Below, piece after piece: positions 47,654 through 61,135 of a stretch of 64,000 bases of DNA. The notes below the pieces were generated by a model that searched no databases, was not told the origin of the DNA, and was given only the letters and a program-made list of their open reading frames with translations. Source of the DNA: Paramacrobiotus metropolitanus (taxonomy: Eukaryota; Tardigrada; Eutardigrada; Parachela; Macrobiotidae); contig NW_026570272.1 of assembly GCF_019649055.1 (NCBI RefSeq), forward strand, positions 806,001 through 870,000. Reading direction: 5' to 3'. The position numbers and the translations under genes were made by a program. The number at the start of each line of letters is the position of its first letter. Position 1 is the first letter of the stretch.

Positions 47654-50600
47654 TTATCTCTCGTCTTCGAAGGGGGTTAGGTAAGGGTCAACGCGCTGCC
47701 CGTGATTCAACGAAAGTGCGGACGGCAGTGCAGCACAAATTTGAGACTTTTCGATTTGTTCGGTCCAGAACTGAGATAGTCTACTGAAATCCTCAAGGCC
47801 GGCTTCCCATCTTCCCGACGTTCCGAATTCCATATACCCTTCCCTGGCATTTGGGCCGTCAACACGGCTGAAAATACGCACAAATGTTCAACAACAGCGC
47901 TTGTAGCCGGCAGACATGTTGGCCTGTTGACTGTTGGCGACCGCGCGATAAAATAAATTTCTACAGTTTATACAAAAACCGGTGTCCGGGGCCTGGTGTA
48001 GTGCGAGGCAATGAGAGAAAAATAATTACCAAATCATAACGATTAAGTAATTACCCCGTTTGAACAATTTGATGGAACATGTTCCGAAAGTTATTGACAA
48101 CAACAGCATTCAAGGTGCGATTGTCCATCATGGCTTTCATCTGTCCGGAGAACAGCATTACCAAATCCAGACCATGGAAACTGCCTGTGAACCATGAAAA
48201 CCGTCATATTTACAGTCCTATCCCAAAAATTCGGGACGCGTTCTCATTCGGGAAGCATTCGGGAAGCATAAATTATCGTAGCTGTTTTTTGTTTTGTTGT
48301 ACCTAAACCCTTAAACTTTGGATCGTACGATATACGGTAAAGGTGGCTGGTCACATGCGAAGAAAACGATCGGTTGGAATATGCACGAGCTTCTTGAACT
48401 GCCGAAAACGCGAACATAATGTCAGTTACCACCTGCAATTGTAAACTGTGTTAGTAATCAACTTGTTGCACAGTTGCTGGCGCTAAATATTCCGAAGCAA
48501 TGTACATGAAAGGTTTTCCGCATAGTAGCACGATCCACATCGTTTGCATCGAATTTGTAGTGTTGCAGGATTTGTTCCACCGTTTTCGTAAGATTGCGGG
48601 GATGAATCAGACGAGCGTAAAACGTCACAATCTCTTTTGCCATGGGGAAATCAAATGTCGAATTAGGCAAAAATGGTTTTTTCATGCTCCGAAACTGTGT
48701 CACTACAATTAAAATCACCAGTAAAACAGATGATACTACCGTTTTTCGTAAATCAGTGTAATCATACCCATTATGGACATTGACGAATCCTCGCGCAGAT
48801 ATCCGGTAACAAAGATCCCTTCGCGTTTTGACTCTTTCGGCGGTTGCTTGCTAATCATCAGTGCTGGAGGCTCCGGTAGATGCACACCATCAATTACAGG
48901 AGCAAACATGTTCCACGGCCGTAAAAAAAAGTAATGCGATATTACACAAATCACACGACGAGTAGCACACTTAATTGTACTTAGTGCAGATATTGAAAGC
49001 TCAGATAGAAGTACATACGTAAATGATAGCTGCACCACGTACGACGTTTCTTGCAATTTTAATACTGAAACTGACACCTACAGGCAACAGTAGCATGTTG
49101 ATAGCGAAGCACGAGACAGTCGATTTACTTAATTGTGCAAATATTTCTGGAACTGTGCAATAAAGGTTTGCTGACCGAATGCTCAATATTAGAAGGCAGA
49201 AAACTGCGTTTCTCACCCAGCTGGGTCTGTCAATGCGGACGAATATTCAGATTCAAAAAAATTACAAGCTGAGATTCATAATTGCAAGAAACGTTAGTAA
49301 CGGCGTCTTAAGTACGAAGCAAGTTGCTCACATGATAAGTCTTAAGCCGCTATCGATTTCGAAGGGTTGACAGTTTTTACCGTAAACTTTTTTTCAATGC
49401 GCTGGATGACATTTTGCATCTGCTCCAATGGGACCGTCGTGAGACACTGGACGAACTGAGCCTGTGTAGCGTTTGGACACCCAAGTAAAAGGGATAATTT
49501 GTCTGCAAGACGTTTTGGCGTTCGGTTGATCGACCACGGCGAAAACATACTCCCACTCATCGCTATTCCGGCGCGAACACTTTCTACGAAAATAACGCGT
49601 AGAACCCTTTTTATATCACGAAGAAAATTATTTTAAGCTATTTTCCGCGTACAAGCTGGGAAAGATTCGCACCTCGAACGTTTTTGTCCAGAAACATTGC
49701 TGATGTAAGCGCACCGCCAGCGCTCTGCCCCATAATAGTAATGGCTTCCGGGTCTCCACCAAACTTTTCGATGTGTTTCCGCACCCATTGTAGGGCTACT
49801 TTAATATCTCCGATTCCATAGTTGCCTTTAATTGCTCCATCTCCTGTGCTTAAAAATCCTGAAAGGTTTTCCTTACGTTGAAAGGATACGATTAACGGTG
49901 TATTGTAGATTCTGATTGACGTGCAAATTGAGAAGAAAACGTCAGTTGTTTTACAGTAGAGCATACCGTAGGCCGACACTCGATAGTTAATAATGACCAC
50001 CACGGCATTTACTGCTCCGGATAACTCCGTGGCATTATACATGTTTTTGTGGCCAACTGCAAACCAATCCGTACAGTTGTTACTTTAGCATTGGCAGAGT
50101 AGACTGATAATGTGCAAATTCTCGTAAGTCACGCGCTTTGAAAGCCTCCTCCATAAATGAAGAAGAGAACTGGCAGCTTGCTGTCGTTTCTGGTCTGGCT
50201 AACCGGGGGCACATAGACGTCCAAATACAGGCAATCTTCGCTGATAGTCAGATTACCTGTTGAAGCAAATCACTCAACGGTGCCGACGAACTGAACCGCA
50301 AGCTTGCAGTTTACTTGTCACCTTATTATACGTATATAGTATAGCGTAAATATGATCGGATAAAATACAATAATTAAAAGTTCATATAAGAATAGACCGA
50401 TGTTGATGAACCGTTACGGCTCACGTTTTGGGAAGCCAGGCATCGCAAATGCATGTTGAGGACATGGAAAGCCCTGTTTCGGTTGCTTCGGGTCGGATAA
50501 ATACGCAAAATCCATACTTTCGTCGGCATGCTGCGAAAAATATGCGCGTGAAATATTTGACACAATATTGACAGTCGAAATACTCTTGCAGTATACGGTT

Positions 50601-50986
50601 CTCCATCAGAAATTCTGACGGCAAAGTAGAGCGATGCGGAACGTACTCGTTTGAGAACTTACTAGTACAAATGAATTGGGCGTCGAATGCATAAAATTCA
50701 GTACTGCACTAATTTTCCGATGTTAAACAGTACTGTAGTTAAAATAATGATATTATAGTCGTTATGGCATTACCTGGAATCTTTTAGCAATACCATAGCG
50801 GATGCCATAATAGGTATATCCAAATTTTGTGGGATCATTTTCACAATGAAATGGCTCGCCTGTCAAAGCGACTTCTGGTGTCAGCTGTACGTGACTTCTA
50901 CCCTCATGCTCAATTTCTGCAAGTGTATATATCACAAAAGCCGAACATATCACCAAACTGCTAACTGCGTGCTTCGATGCATTCAT
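47654..50986 (-). CDS. Secreted carboxylesterase-family protein, copy B (one splice acceptor lost)
   Basis: Paralog of copy A with the same 11-exon plan. Exon 1 is 50774-50986 (MNASKHAVSSLVICSAFVIY signal peptide). Triad motifs remain: GQSAGG in exon 5, GYLREDSSM in exon 7, FHGLDLVMLF in exon 10. The first eight residues after each junction align with copy A. Exon 7 should start at 48918, but the two preceding minus-strand bases are GG, not AG, and no AG lies just upstream. The next AG is 48 nt into the exon and in frame; using it would drop 16 residues around the conserved VIDG region. All other donors and acceptors look normal. The gene may be a recent pseudogene, or use the internal acceptor, or carry a sequencing error. 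Confidence 0.75.
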
Positions 50987-52605
50987 TTTCAACAGAAATG
51001 TAGATCTTTTGAAATGTTGAAATATTCGAACATCGAGCACTGCCATACTAGCAAATGCCATCAACAAATTGTAAGACGTTAAAGCAACATTTTCAGTAGC
51101 AGTTGTGCTTGTCATTGTCAGAATGTCATGAAGATTGATATCACCATCGAAGAGATTGTATCCAAGCAGCTTCTGATAGCACTCGCGAGATTATTATCTT
51201 TTAATCTGTGGGAAGTGGTACATAGTGCCGTACGTTTTTAAAGTGCTTACCCGCTGACTGATCTTTGCTCAGTCGCGTAAACTGTTTGCAATTTTTTTGT
51301 GATTTACTGCATTTTGTAGCTAGTTTTACATGAGTATAAAATATCTTTTGTAAATAAAAATTCATTACCTTTAGACCGTTTTTGCAATTTAGCGAATATG
51401 TTAAAAAGTTTATCAGGGATCTCATCAGTTTTTACGTTTACGGGTACCTCCCAACGCAGACTTGATGGTTGGTAAGATGGAATAGAAATTTAGAAAAGAG
51501 ATATTAACCGCACCAAAACGCGCAACAAATTCATTTCTTTTCTGGTTTGCGATAGCTTAGCAGACAGTTGTATCTGTAGCGCGGAGAGGCAGCGTTATCC
51601 CTTCAGTTTTTTCTTGTTCTTTGTACATTCAGTGCCGCGCCCGTGATGATCGAACAATCAACAAAACAAAACACTACAATTTTTTCTTGCCCAGATGCAC
51701 TGAAAATAACATAACGTTTACTGACGTTCTGTGTAAGCAATGAAATTATTTTCATGCAATGTCATTGAACTTACTTCTATCATCACCTCCGCTTTGTACC
51801 TACGAAATTTCAAATTGGATTTTAAATCGGCGGGTTGAGCTATGCAGACTCCCGCGAACGCAACGCCTTCGAAACTGTATCCGTGTAATCAGAATTACTG
51901 TAGTAGTAGCGGAGGAGCGGTTATTTAACACAGAGCTTTAATTTCCATACAGTTTAAAATAATTGGTCGTAGGTTTTTCCTCTTTAGTGCTCTTTCCACT
52001 ACGCGTCTGTTAAATATGGATGACTATTAAAGCAAACCTTTGTTGTGATGGATTATTTATTTTCACAGCAATCAAAAATAGGTTATGATAACCATCAGCT
52101 TGGTTTTAAGAAAATATACCGGCTTACGTCTTGCCGGCGTAATGCCAGAAGGATGTGTGAAACTGGCGCTGTAATTAAGCGCATCCCACGTCTTTGTCTG
52201 CGGCACACCGGCGCTTTCCATTTTTCCATCAATCAATACGCCACCTTCAAGTATCTGCGGCACGTTTCCTTGTTCCCGACAGATTGAGCGGATACAGGTG
52301 CAAATTTAGCTCTTAACCGTAATACAAGTGTACAAAATGTTCTCTCACCTGGACGCCTTAGGAGCGGCGCGTGCGCCGCATAAAACATGCCTGTCTTTTG
52401 TTTAGCGGCTCTGCGCAACTGCGTCCGCGGAAAAGCGCAATCACGATCAAGCGCCGATTAAAAGCGCTTGGTTCGTGTGCTCGTTGCTGCTGTAGCTGTT
52501 AGACGTTAGAAATTTAACATACTTCAACACACACACCGATGCAGTTTTCCGTAAAATGGTTAGGAAAAATCACTGCGGTGCGGAGAACTTTACTAACGGT
52601 TAAAA
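50987..52605. other. Upstream region of esterase copy B and intergenic sequence
   Basis: Bases 51103-51222 match the region upstream of copy A. A minus ORF around 52090-52263 (VPQILEGGVLIDGKM..) looks slightly protein-like but has no recognised domain. A GC-rich palindrome gcggcgcgtgcgccgc lies near 52360. Confidence 0.5.
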
Positions 52606-55600
52606 ATGTGGCGATTTGTTATAATAATACTGTTTTTATTATGGCGGCGGATGTGGACGTACAATTTGACGATGTGTTTTATATGGGAAGATGATTCCTT
52701 CTTCTCCAGTTTTAACCGCTCGGCGGCGGTGGTCGACATTGGAATACAGCACGCTAATGATGCTATCTTGCCGGAGGAATTACGCGTCCGTACTGTGTAT
52801 CACAGTTCGGGCTTGTCGTGTGGGAAGACCATGTACGCGGTCGTGTCAAAGGTTTATGATATGCTTAATTCGGGGGTTAAATGCAACGCTTTCCTTGGAC
52901 CAAGTAAGTTGCTGAACTTTCTATTTTCTACTTTACGGTAATAATACGTTTTCAGGCAACTGAACAGGACTTACACGTTAACGTTTTCGCTAATGTCTTA
53001 CTTTTCTATTTAAATTGATTTCCAGCATTATAATAGACCTTTAATAAGTATCACAATGCTAGTACAAAACTGAGTACCAAAGCAGAATATGATTTATAAT
53101 AAAAACACTTCTTCGATGCTATCCTGTTCGGGGATTGTAATTTGTACCCATCACGCATATCGCGTTTCCCCGATGCATTTGAATAGATAGCCGCTGCCTA
53201 AAAAACTCTTTTGCGCATTTGGCCGGTAGCAGTTTCCAGGTACTATTAATTACGCTATCAAATATTTTTCTCATTTAAGCTGGAAGAAAATTGTACTGTA
53301 ATTTTAATCGTAATAATTTTGGTTGTGCCATATGTATTGCTCTGTAACCTGCCACCATTTTCAGGAGATACCGAAACGACGTTTCCTGGCATGATTGGGA
53401 GTTTAATTACTGTTTTTGTTCCTGCCGAATAATTTTAAATTTTCTGCAAAAGCACCTAATTTTTTATCTCCCCAAATAAAATTGTTTATTCTTATTAATA
53501 AGTTTACTATTTAAACGGGCTGATTTAGGCTGCCCGCACACCGCCGCAGCCCTATACGGTTTCGCCGAGAATCTCCGCATCCCCATGTTCGGACTGCCAG
53601 CCGGTGGGGCTTGGGCCTTACAAGTGGACTCACAGGACGCCGACTTTGATCTGATCCTGTATCCGGTGTACGGCTACGGTGACATGACAGATTTCCTGCT
53701 GGCGCTGCTGGACCGTTTCAAGTACCAGCACCTGACAATCTTCCAGGACGACTCGTATGCCTTTTTCAGCACGGTGGTGGAGCCGTTAATGAGAATGATC
53801 CGTTTACGCAATCGCCGGCTACACGATAACATTGTGGTCACGATTGTCAAGAGTCTGGAGATGGATATAGAACAGTATGCACCGCTGCTGCGGGCGGCCA
53901 GCGATCGATCCCGCGGTAATAGACAGCTTTAACGAGGCAGCTAAATCTCGGGCGTAATCCCCGCTGAATTAGCTGTTAGAGTAATCCTGGTGTATTCTTG
54001 TAGTGTTCATTTTGCTGTGCCATGCCGACGGGATTCGCGAGATCATGGTAACCGGGTATGCTTGACCTTTTTCCGGCAATTATGATCATGTTGCGTCTTT
54101 TTATAGATCTCAGCGCATCAGCATGGTTTTACGAACGGCGAGCATGTATGGCGCGTTGTCTCCTTTCGAAGTGTGAAAACGTTGACAGCATTGCTTAATT
54201 AACAGTATTGCTTCGTTTGCAGTTATACATTGCCATTGAATTGTACGATCTGCACTACTGGGGCAAAATTAATCCAGTGCAGAAGGACGCATATGATACG
54301 GTAAGATGAAAAGTCTACTATGAAACAGCAGACTACTTAATAAAAACTTGAATACGTTGAGCCTAGAAGTGATAACAATTACGTTGCATTTGCATTCCCC
54401 GCCGCGGACCACATAGGTGGAACACTTTTAATTCTGCGCGTCCTGAAAGTGAAATCTGAGTTTTTAGCGAATTTTTCAAGCAAAGCTTACGACGAGATTT
54501 ATATTTTATTGATTAAAATGCAGGGTTGTATTAATTTAATCGGTCAAAAGTCTGGCAAACAAGAAGCGTAACAACAGATAGCTCTATTTAAAATGCACAG
54601 AGAGGTTTTCTTGGTTACACCTTCTATTTTTTTCTCGTAGACATTATTTCTGATAGAAATGATGCTATGTGTGTTTGGTACTAACATTACACAGGAATTG
54701 TCTAAGAACAACCGTCGCTTATGGAATCGGATTTCTTTTCACTGTAAGTAGATAAGCTAATAAAATGTAGGAATACTGGAAATATTATCCAGCGCCTCCG
54801 GGTGATTTTGCTGGCGGCATCAGTTCACAAATATAACTTAGTGAGAAAATGGCCTGCAATCGGAGAAACTATTTCCGCATTTGTTGCTTTCTCTAGAAGG
54901 TCTAACGGTTTTGTGGTTACCCTTTACATCACGTGAATTAGAATACAGTAATTTGACCCTGTTTTTTTGGACAGCAATATTTAATGACTTTCCTGTATTT
55001 TGTTCTGTCAGTAATCACTTGAGCACCGTGAGCCTGTGACAAGGTCGCTGCTCCGCACAATTCTCGTGGTGATCGAATACTGATGTCACTAATGACAAGC
55101 ATTAAGGAAAACGGTCGTTGAAATTCTGCTGAATAATTGTGATGATGGTTGCAACAGTCCACTTTTCCACAGTTCTTGGAATATTTTCTGTACTTGTGCC
55201 CGCGGCAACGTGAACGGTTCAAAAGATGCCCATCTGAACTGGTGCGCGCATTCAGATAAAAAGGGATTTAGATGGAGGCATCTATTGACACGACGCGAAG
55301 TTGCTGCTATCACGTTGGGGTTTATAAGAATTTTATTGTCACTTTTATAGAAAGCGTAAATTCAGCTACCACCTCACAGTTGTCTCCACAGCGTATCAGA
55401 TTTTAGCGAGACAAGGTTGTGCGTGAGCATAGTCAATAAAACTGCATTGGCCCAGTGTATCCCACGCACAGAACGGCATTTATGACGGCGTTTTGTTCAA
55501 CGGTATACAATCTGTAATTATAATATATTATCTGTCTTACGGTTTTCACTTGGCCTTGTTGTTTTTATTTGAATAAAACGGTGTGATTTCTCGATTCAGA

Positions 55601-58600
55601 TTGCAGCCGACGCGTTTAGCAGTCTGCTGCTTTTGGGCTTTGACGATGAAAACGAGGAGTATGATCACGAGTTTGCGCGGGAAATTAAGATGACGGCCAG
55701 GAAGAAATACGGCTATCTGTTTAATCCACTGGAGCCGGTCGGTTCGAGGAATCTTTTGCCGGAAATATGAAAATAATATGCATGTTTTCATTTTGGCTTG
55801 TCGTACAGATTGATCCGGTTCTGGCGGGGATGTACGAATCCATACTGATGTACACCAGCACAGTCACGGAGCTGCACACACTGGGCGGCAATTACACGGA
55901 TGGCTATGACATTGTCCACAAGATTTTTAACTCGACGTTCAACAGTTTCCAAGGAAGCCAGTTTTGGATGGGCGATGATGGAGAGCGGGACCGCACGTTC
56001 AATGTGGAGTATTATAATAAAGCGGCTAAACAATTTGAGGCAAGTGAAATATCAAGAAAGCTGATATACTGCAATTATCGGTTTTCTTTCCGTCAAGCTT
56101 ATGAAGCAAATTGTAATCCGGATCGGATTTTTCTGTATTTTGCATCGTATGCTTGCCAGTCACCCCGTTCCTCCTACTAACAATATTATTGAGATAGATC
56201 ATTATCGTATATGATTTTAAAAGCGTCATTTTTTTATTATCAAATAAGGTTTGTATTTAACGCTACTACTTTGAATTTTACTGCATGCATTATCATTATG
56301 GCCTTTCCTTCGTTTGCTTTGCTATTCGAATATTTCGTCTCTCCAGATTTTCCTTCACTATGATCAACACACGACGGAGATTTTCCATCTGGTACACAAT
56401 ATCCGCTGGCCCTCGGCCAACGGCCTACTCCCTCCCGATGAACCGGTGTGCGGATACCGTGGCGACAAATGCATATCCACTGGGCCATCATCTGGCGTCT
56501 TGGCCGCCGTGGTTGTTGTCCCGTTGTTATTTGTTTTTGGCGTGTCCGCCGTGGCGGCATTTGTTTTCATCAAGCTCTGGTATGCCAGTTTGACGTTGAT
56601 GTCGCAAGAGGTACTGAATTATAACTGTTGTTATTTTGTTCAGGAAAATTCGCTCAGCTTATAATCCAAACTGGTGGCGCATTATGGATGAGGAGCTGGA
56701 CATCAAAATGGATCGGACCGGCAGTGAATCGAGAAAAACATTGGTTTGTTCACACAACACTGTTCATAATATTTCAGTACTGATAATAAATTACTGTATT
56801 TTTTCTTACGATATACGTATTTTGCAGTCAATGTTCGATTATTGTTAACTGCAATTTCAGCGAAGTGTGTCAACCGGCGGCACCCATGTCTCCTCCATGA
56901 TGGTGGACATTTTAGCCGCTTTTAACGGCACCCTGGTAGAATTAACCGATTTATCTGTTGTAATGAAAGCGCCCACCAATGACCTCATCGAACAACTGAA
57001 TCTGGTACACTCCTTTTATGGTGGGTTTTTTAGTAAGAATGAATGAAAATTCAGTAATCTGTCACTGTAGATAAAAAAGGTCGATCACGCCAACTGCCAA
57101 CATGTTATCGGAATATCCCTACGAAGCGACGGGATTTGCCATTATTTGGTCGGTGAACTGTGTCCCAAGGGCTGCTTGACGGATATCCTAGAGAGCGAGA
57201 TGCTCAAACTGGACTGGTTCTTTAAAAATTCTTTGATACGGGACGTCGTACATGTAAGCAGTTCAGACACATTTTCCACAAATAACCGTGTCATGCAAAA
57301 CGTCATGCAAAACTGCACTCGTTAAAAGCAATATGCTGCTTATTGCGTCGCCTATGACACTTAATGTTGCATCTATCACTGACTATTAGTTTAAAACTGC
57401 CGTAAATTGTACTAATGGGATACTGCCCAGTAAAAGCAGCGTGGCTATATAGCCATACAGGAATAATTTTATGAGGGCGGAATCGCGGAATATTATTGCC
57501 TGTGAATTGAGAATACATGCTGGCTAAAAATACCTAAATAACAGACAGTAATTACGGTAATCAAATTGCTACCGGCTGCTGTAGGGCATGACCTACCTGC
57601 ACACCACCGAAATTCACTCCCACGGCTTCCTGTCATCCCAGACGTGCCTGATCGATTCGCGGTTCACCTTGAAAGTGGCCGACTATGGCCTGCCGTTCTC
57701 CCGCCGGGAATCCGATCTGGCGCCACCGCGACCGGCCAAACAGGTGCAATCGCTGACGGTATATCTTTGGCGCGCACCGGAACTCCTACGACAGACTATG
57801 CCTCCGAAGGGCACACAGGTTAAATTATCTACCACGGACTATTTTCGCCTAAATGATAACTGTTCGACAATTTTAGAAAGGCGACGTGTACAGTTTCGCA
57901 ATAATCCTCCAGCAGATCATTTTACGTAGTGGGCCATTCGAACTGCCCAGTGATCCCTTGGAGTTGTCGGAAGCAGAGATAATACAAGAGGTACCGATGT
58001 AACACTCTGTACTTGAGATTTTGTTAATGTTTTTTAGATGCCGACATGTACTCGAATCAAATTAAAATTCGCCGCAAGTCAGCCTTTTCAAGTTTTGATG
58101 TTTAAAACAATACAAAAGTGACTATTTTGAGTACGTAGTACTTCGTGTTAAGTCTGAAACATTCAATAAATTATAAAGAAAACTACATTTAAATTTACAT
58201 AAAAATTAAAATAAATTAAAACATCTAAAATCAGAATCAAAAACAAATTTATTAGAAATTAAAAAAAAATGTGAAATAAATTTGATTTTTGCCGTTCATA
58301 ATATTATGGCTCTTTTCGATCATTATGAAAGGTCATAGCGGCTAATATCCCTCCTGTGCGGCCACGCGTACCACGTGCGTCCTGTTCCAATGAACTGTAT
58401 GATCTGATGGAGCGCTGCTGGGAAGAGATCCCGGTTGAGCGCCCCACGTTCCCCAAGATTAAAGATCAGCTGAAACGAATCATTGGCAACGTGGGCGATA
58501 ATATTGTGGATCTGCTGCTCAAACGGATGGAACAGTATGCCGTGGATCTAGAGCAAAAGGTGGCCGATCAAACTCAGCAGTTTATGGATGAGAAAAACCG

Positions 58601-59759
58601 GTCGGAGCAGCTGCTCAGCCAGCTTCTTCCCAAGTAAGCAGCTACTAGTTTTCTGTTAAGTTACACAATATTGTTATTTATTCTAAAAAATTAATCATTA
58701 TTTATTAATTAAAATTTTTAATAAATTATCGTTTTATTGGTATAAAATTATGGTTTTCGGAATTATTTTTTTTCTTAACAGGTCAGTAGCCGCGCAGTTA
58801 ACAAAGGGGGTCCAAGTGGATCCTGAAGCGTACGAGAGCGTCAGCATCTTTTTCAGTGACATTGTCGGCTTCACGACGATAGCTGCCCGGGGCACGCCGA
58901 TGGCCGTAGTGGAATTGCTCAATAATCTGTACACGTTCTTTGACAGTGTACTGGAGAAATTTGATGTCTATAAAGTCGAGACTATCGGAGACGCCTACAT
59001 GGTGAGTACTATACGCTTAAAAGCTGTACATACATTACAGCAACTTTAGCAACAGCTGTTCTTTGACTAGGTATCATCTGGTCTTCCTGTGCGCAACGGT
59101 AACCGCCATGCGGCGGAAATCGCCAGTATGGCGTTAGCCTTAATGGCCAGAATTGTCAGCTTCCAAGTCCCGCACCGGCCGCAGGAGCACATACAAATAC
59201 GAGCCGGCGCAAATTCCGGTAAAACCATCAGATCTTGCTATGTCTGTATATTTTGTAAATCTGTTAACTAGCATTCGTCGGGATTTCTTTAGGGCCGTGT
59301 GTGGCGGGGATTGTGGGGCTAAAAATGCCACGCTACTGTTTGTATGACATTCCATATATTATGGTACCGGTGTTCCCGTTTCAGTATCCGCATGGGTTTT
59401 TTTGCAGATTCGGTGATACCGTGAATGTGGCGTCGCGAATGGAATCTACAGGCGAAGGTATCGACTGGTCGTGAAAATAATTTAGTTTACGTAAACAAAA
59501 GTGCTGCCATTGACTGTTAAATGCAATGATTCCTTCAACAGCTATGAAGATTCAGATCACTGAAGAAACAAAATTCCTCCTGGACGATATTGGCGGCTTC
59601 TTTATGATCGAACGCGGACCCGTAGAAGTGAAAGTAATTGATAAGTTTTTGAAAATATGTACAAATACTGTATAGTCGTGTCACTTGGCTCCCATCACTT
59701 GCCGTTTACTGCAGGGAAAGGGTCAACTGATAACCTTCTGGCTCATATCGCAGCACTAA
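52606..59759 (+). CDS. Receptor-type (particulate) guanylyl cyclase, 20 exons
   Basis: Exon ends: 52606-52903, 53529-53915, 54004-54047, 54114-54170, 54223-54300, 55600-55737, 55809-56039, 56347-56579, 56644-56743, 56861-57004, 57071-57253, 57585-57818, 57877-57990, 58332-58633, 58782-59001, 59071-59218, 59293-59341, 59408-59457, 59542-59633, 59715-59759. All phases agree; 1048 aa, a normal length. The order is signal/hydrophobic start, ANF-receptor ligand-binding domain (exons 1-8), CGYRGDKC before the single TM ([20 protein letters not shown]), kinase-homology domain ([18 protein letters not shown], with no catalytic Asp, as usual), a coiled-coil hinge ([14 protein letters not shown]) and the cyclase domain. 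Metal Asp in FSDIVGFT, guanine-specifying Glu in [10 protein letters not shown] and Cys in GPCVAGIVG, and [10 protein letters not shown] are all kept, so it should make cGMP from GTP. Confidence 0.93.
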
Positions 59760-60152
59760 ATCCACAATTTCTTCTCCATCGTCGTTCCGCTGCGCTCTGA
59801 GTTTTGCAGAACGCCAGAATATTAATGCTTCCTTGGTGATATGATTGCACAAAAATTAATTTAACCCACTTATAAAAATCAGTCACTGAAACGATTTCTA
59901 GCTACATATATTTTTAACTTATTACCTACAGTAATTACCGTAGTACCAAAATTCGTGAAAGGGTGAAATATTAGGGTGAAAGTCAGATTAATGTTTTCAC
60001 TGTTTTGGACCTTGTTGCACGGCAACGGTATGCTATGATCTAAAGGACGCTTGAATACGACGTATGAAGTACTTGTACGGTTGTACCTAGCTAAATAACG
60101 AAGACAGCGTGCTACTTGTACATCTGAAATGTTTCCGCAAAAAAATCCATAG
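59760..60152. other. Short intergenic region
   Basis: It carries the probable 3' flank of the guanylyl cyclase gene and the promoter of the TSP1 gene. No specific site was identified. Confidence 0.5.
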
Positions 60153-60668
60153 ATGCTGTTATTTGTCTTTTTCGTGTGCTTAATATTACCAACAGTAATA
60201 TCAACCGAGAACCGTGAAATTTATGGCGATGACGGCAGTCCGGTTTTGCGGTCAGAAGAACTGTCGTCCTGGCCGAAAGGCACACCGAGTCCGCATGACG
60301 ACGACGAAGAAGAAGGAGAGGAAGCGAGCGAAGAGGTCGTCGTGGAGAACGATGAGGACGAGCACAACGCATCCCCGCCCGAACTCCGGGGAAAAGCGCG
60401 CGGGCTTATTGTGGAGAGCAACAAAGACGCGTCATATCTGGGTGCGTGCGAACCTGTATAACTCTTGTACGTTTATCGTTCGGCACTCCGTCGTAAGTGG
60501 TCGTTTTATGCTATAGTTTGGAGCGTTTGGGGCCCGTGGAGTCGTTGTTCGAAGAGTTGCGGGTATGGTTTGCGTCGGCGGGTGCGCAAGTGCGTTAATG
60601 GGCTGTGCAAGGAAGGATACAAGACGGATCAGGTGGAACGCTGCTTTACCGCCAAATGCCTGCATTAA
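60153..60668 (+). CDS. Small secreted acidic protein with one thrombospondin type-1 repeat
   Basis: Exons 60153-60441 and 60517-60668 join in phase 1 across a 75-bp intron; 146 aa. Residues 1-18 are a signal peptide ([17 protein letters not shown]). Residues 45-75 are strongly acidic ([17 protein letters not shown]). Exon 2 encodes a TSP1 repeat: [17 protein letters not shown], then RRRVRKC, with six cysteines ending CFTAKCLH. The tryptophan ladder and CSxSCG motif are typical of TSP1 modules, which bind matrix or growth factors. No membrane anchor is seen. Its partner is unknown. Confidence 0.85.
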
Positions 60669-61135
60669 AGATTCCCGTACACTGTACTTCAAACGTTCCA
60701 TTTAATAGGAATATGTGAATTGTAAATTGATCGATTCCGTCAACAGCCAACTACTGATCGATGTCATGCGGAAAATATATTGATAGACCGAAATTGCACT
60801 GTCAGCATAATTAATTTTCCAAGCCATTCTGTTGTTGGCTTGTAGCTCCCGATAGAACATTATATTAAAGAATCCCTCGGGGAAAGCATTGTGAAGTTGT
60901 CGACGGATAAAGGCATTAGAGATTATCAGAAAGCTTGATCGTATGATGTCTGGAGCAAAATGTTGCTCGTGTCAGCTGAAAGCCTGAAAATTATCGAGCA
61001 GAACGATTATTAAGCGCTCGATCACATTTTTTAGGCATTGACTCGTTAACTTCAACCACTTTTGTGCGAAATTTGCACAACCTTTTCTTGTTTTTCCTTT
61101 ATCATCAAAGTTGGCAGTTAGCGGTAGCTCTCGAC
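60669..61135. other. Short intergenic region
   Basis: Nothing gene-like was seen. The open frame extends upstream of the next gene's chosen start to 61064, which allows a longer N-terminus. Confidence 0.5.

Noticed and set aside
54101-54170. Acceptor ttttatag at about 54105 for guanylyl cyclase exon 4
   Set aside because: Out of phase; the next AG at 54113 gives the conserved frame into exon 5.
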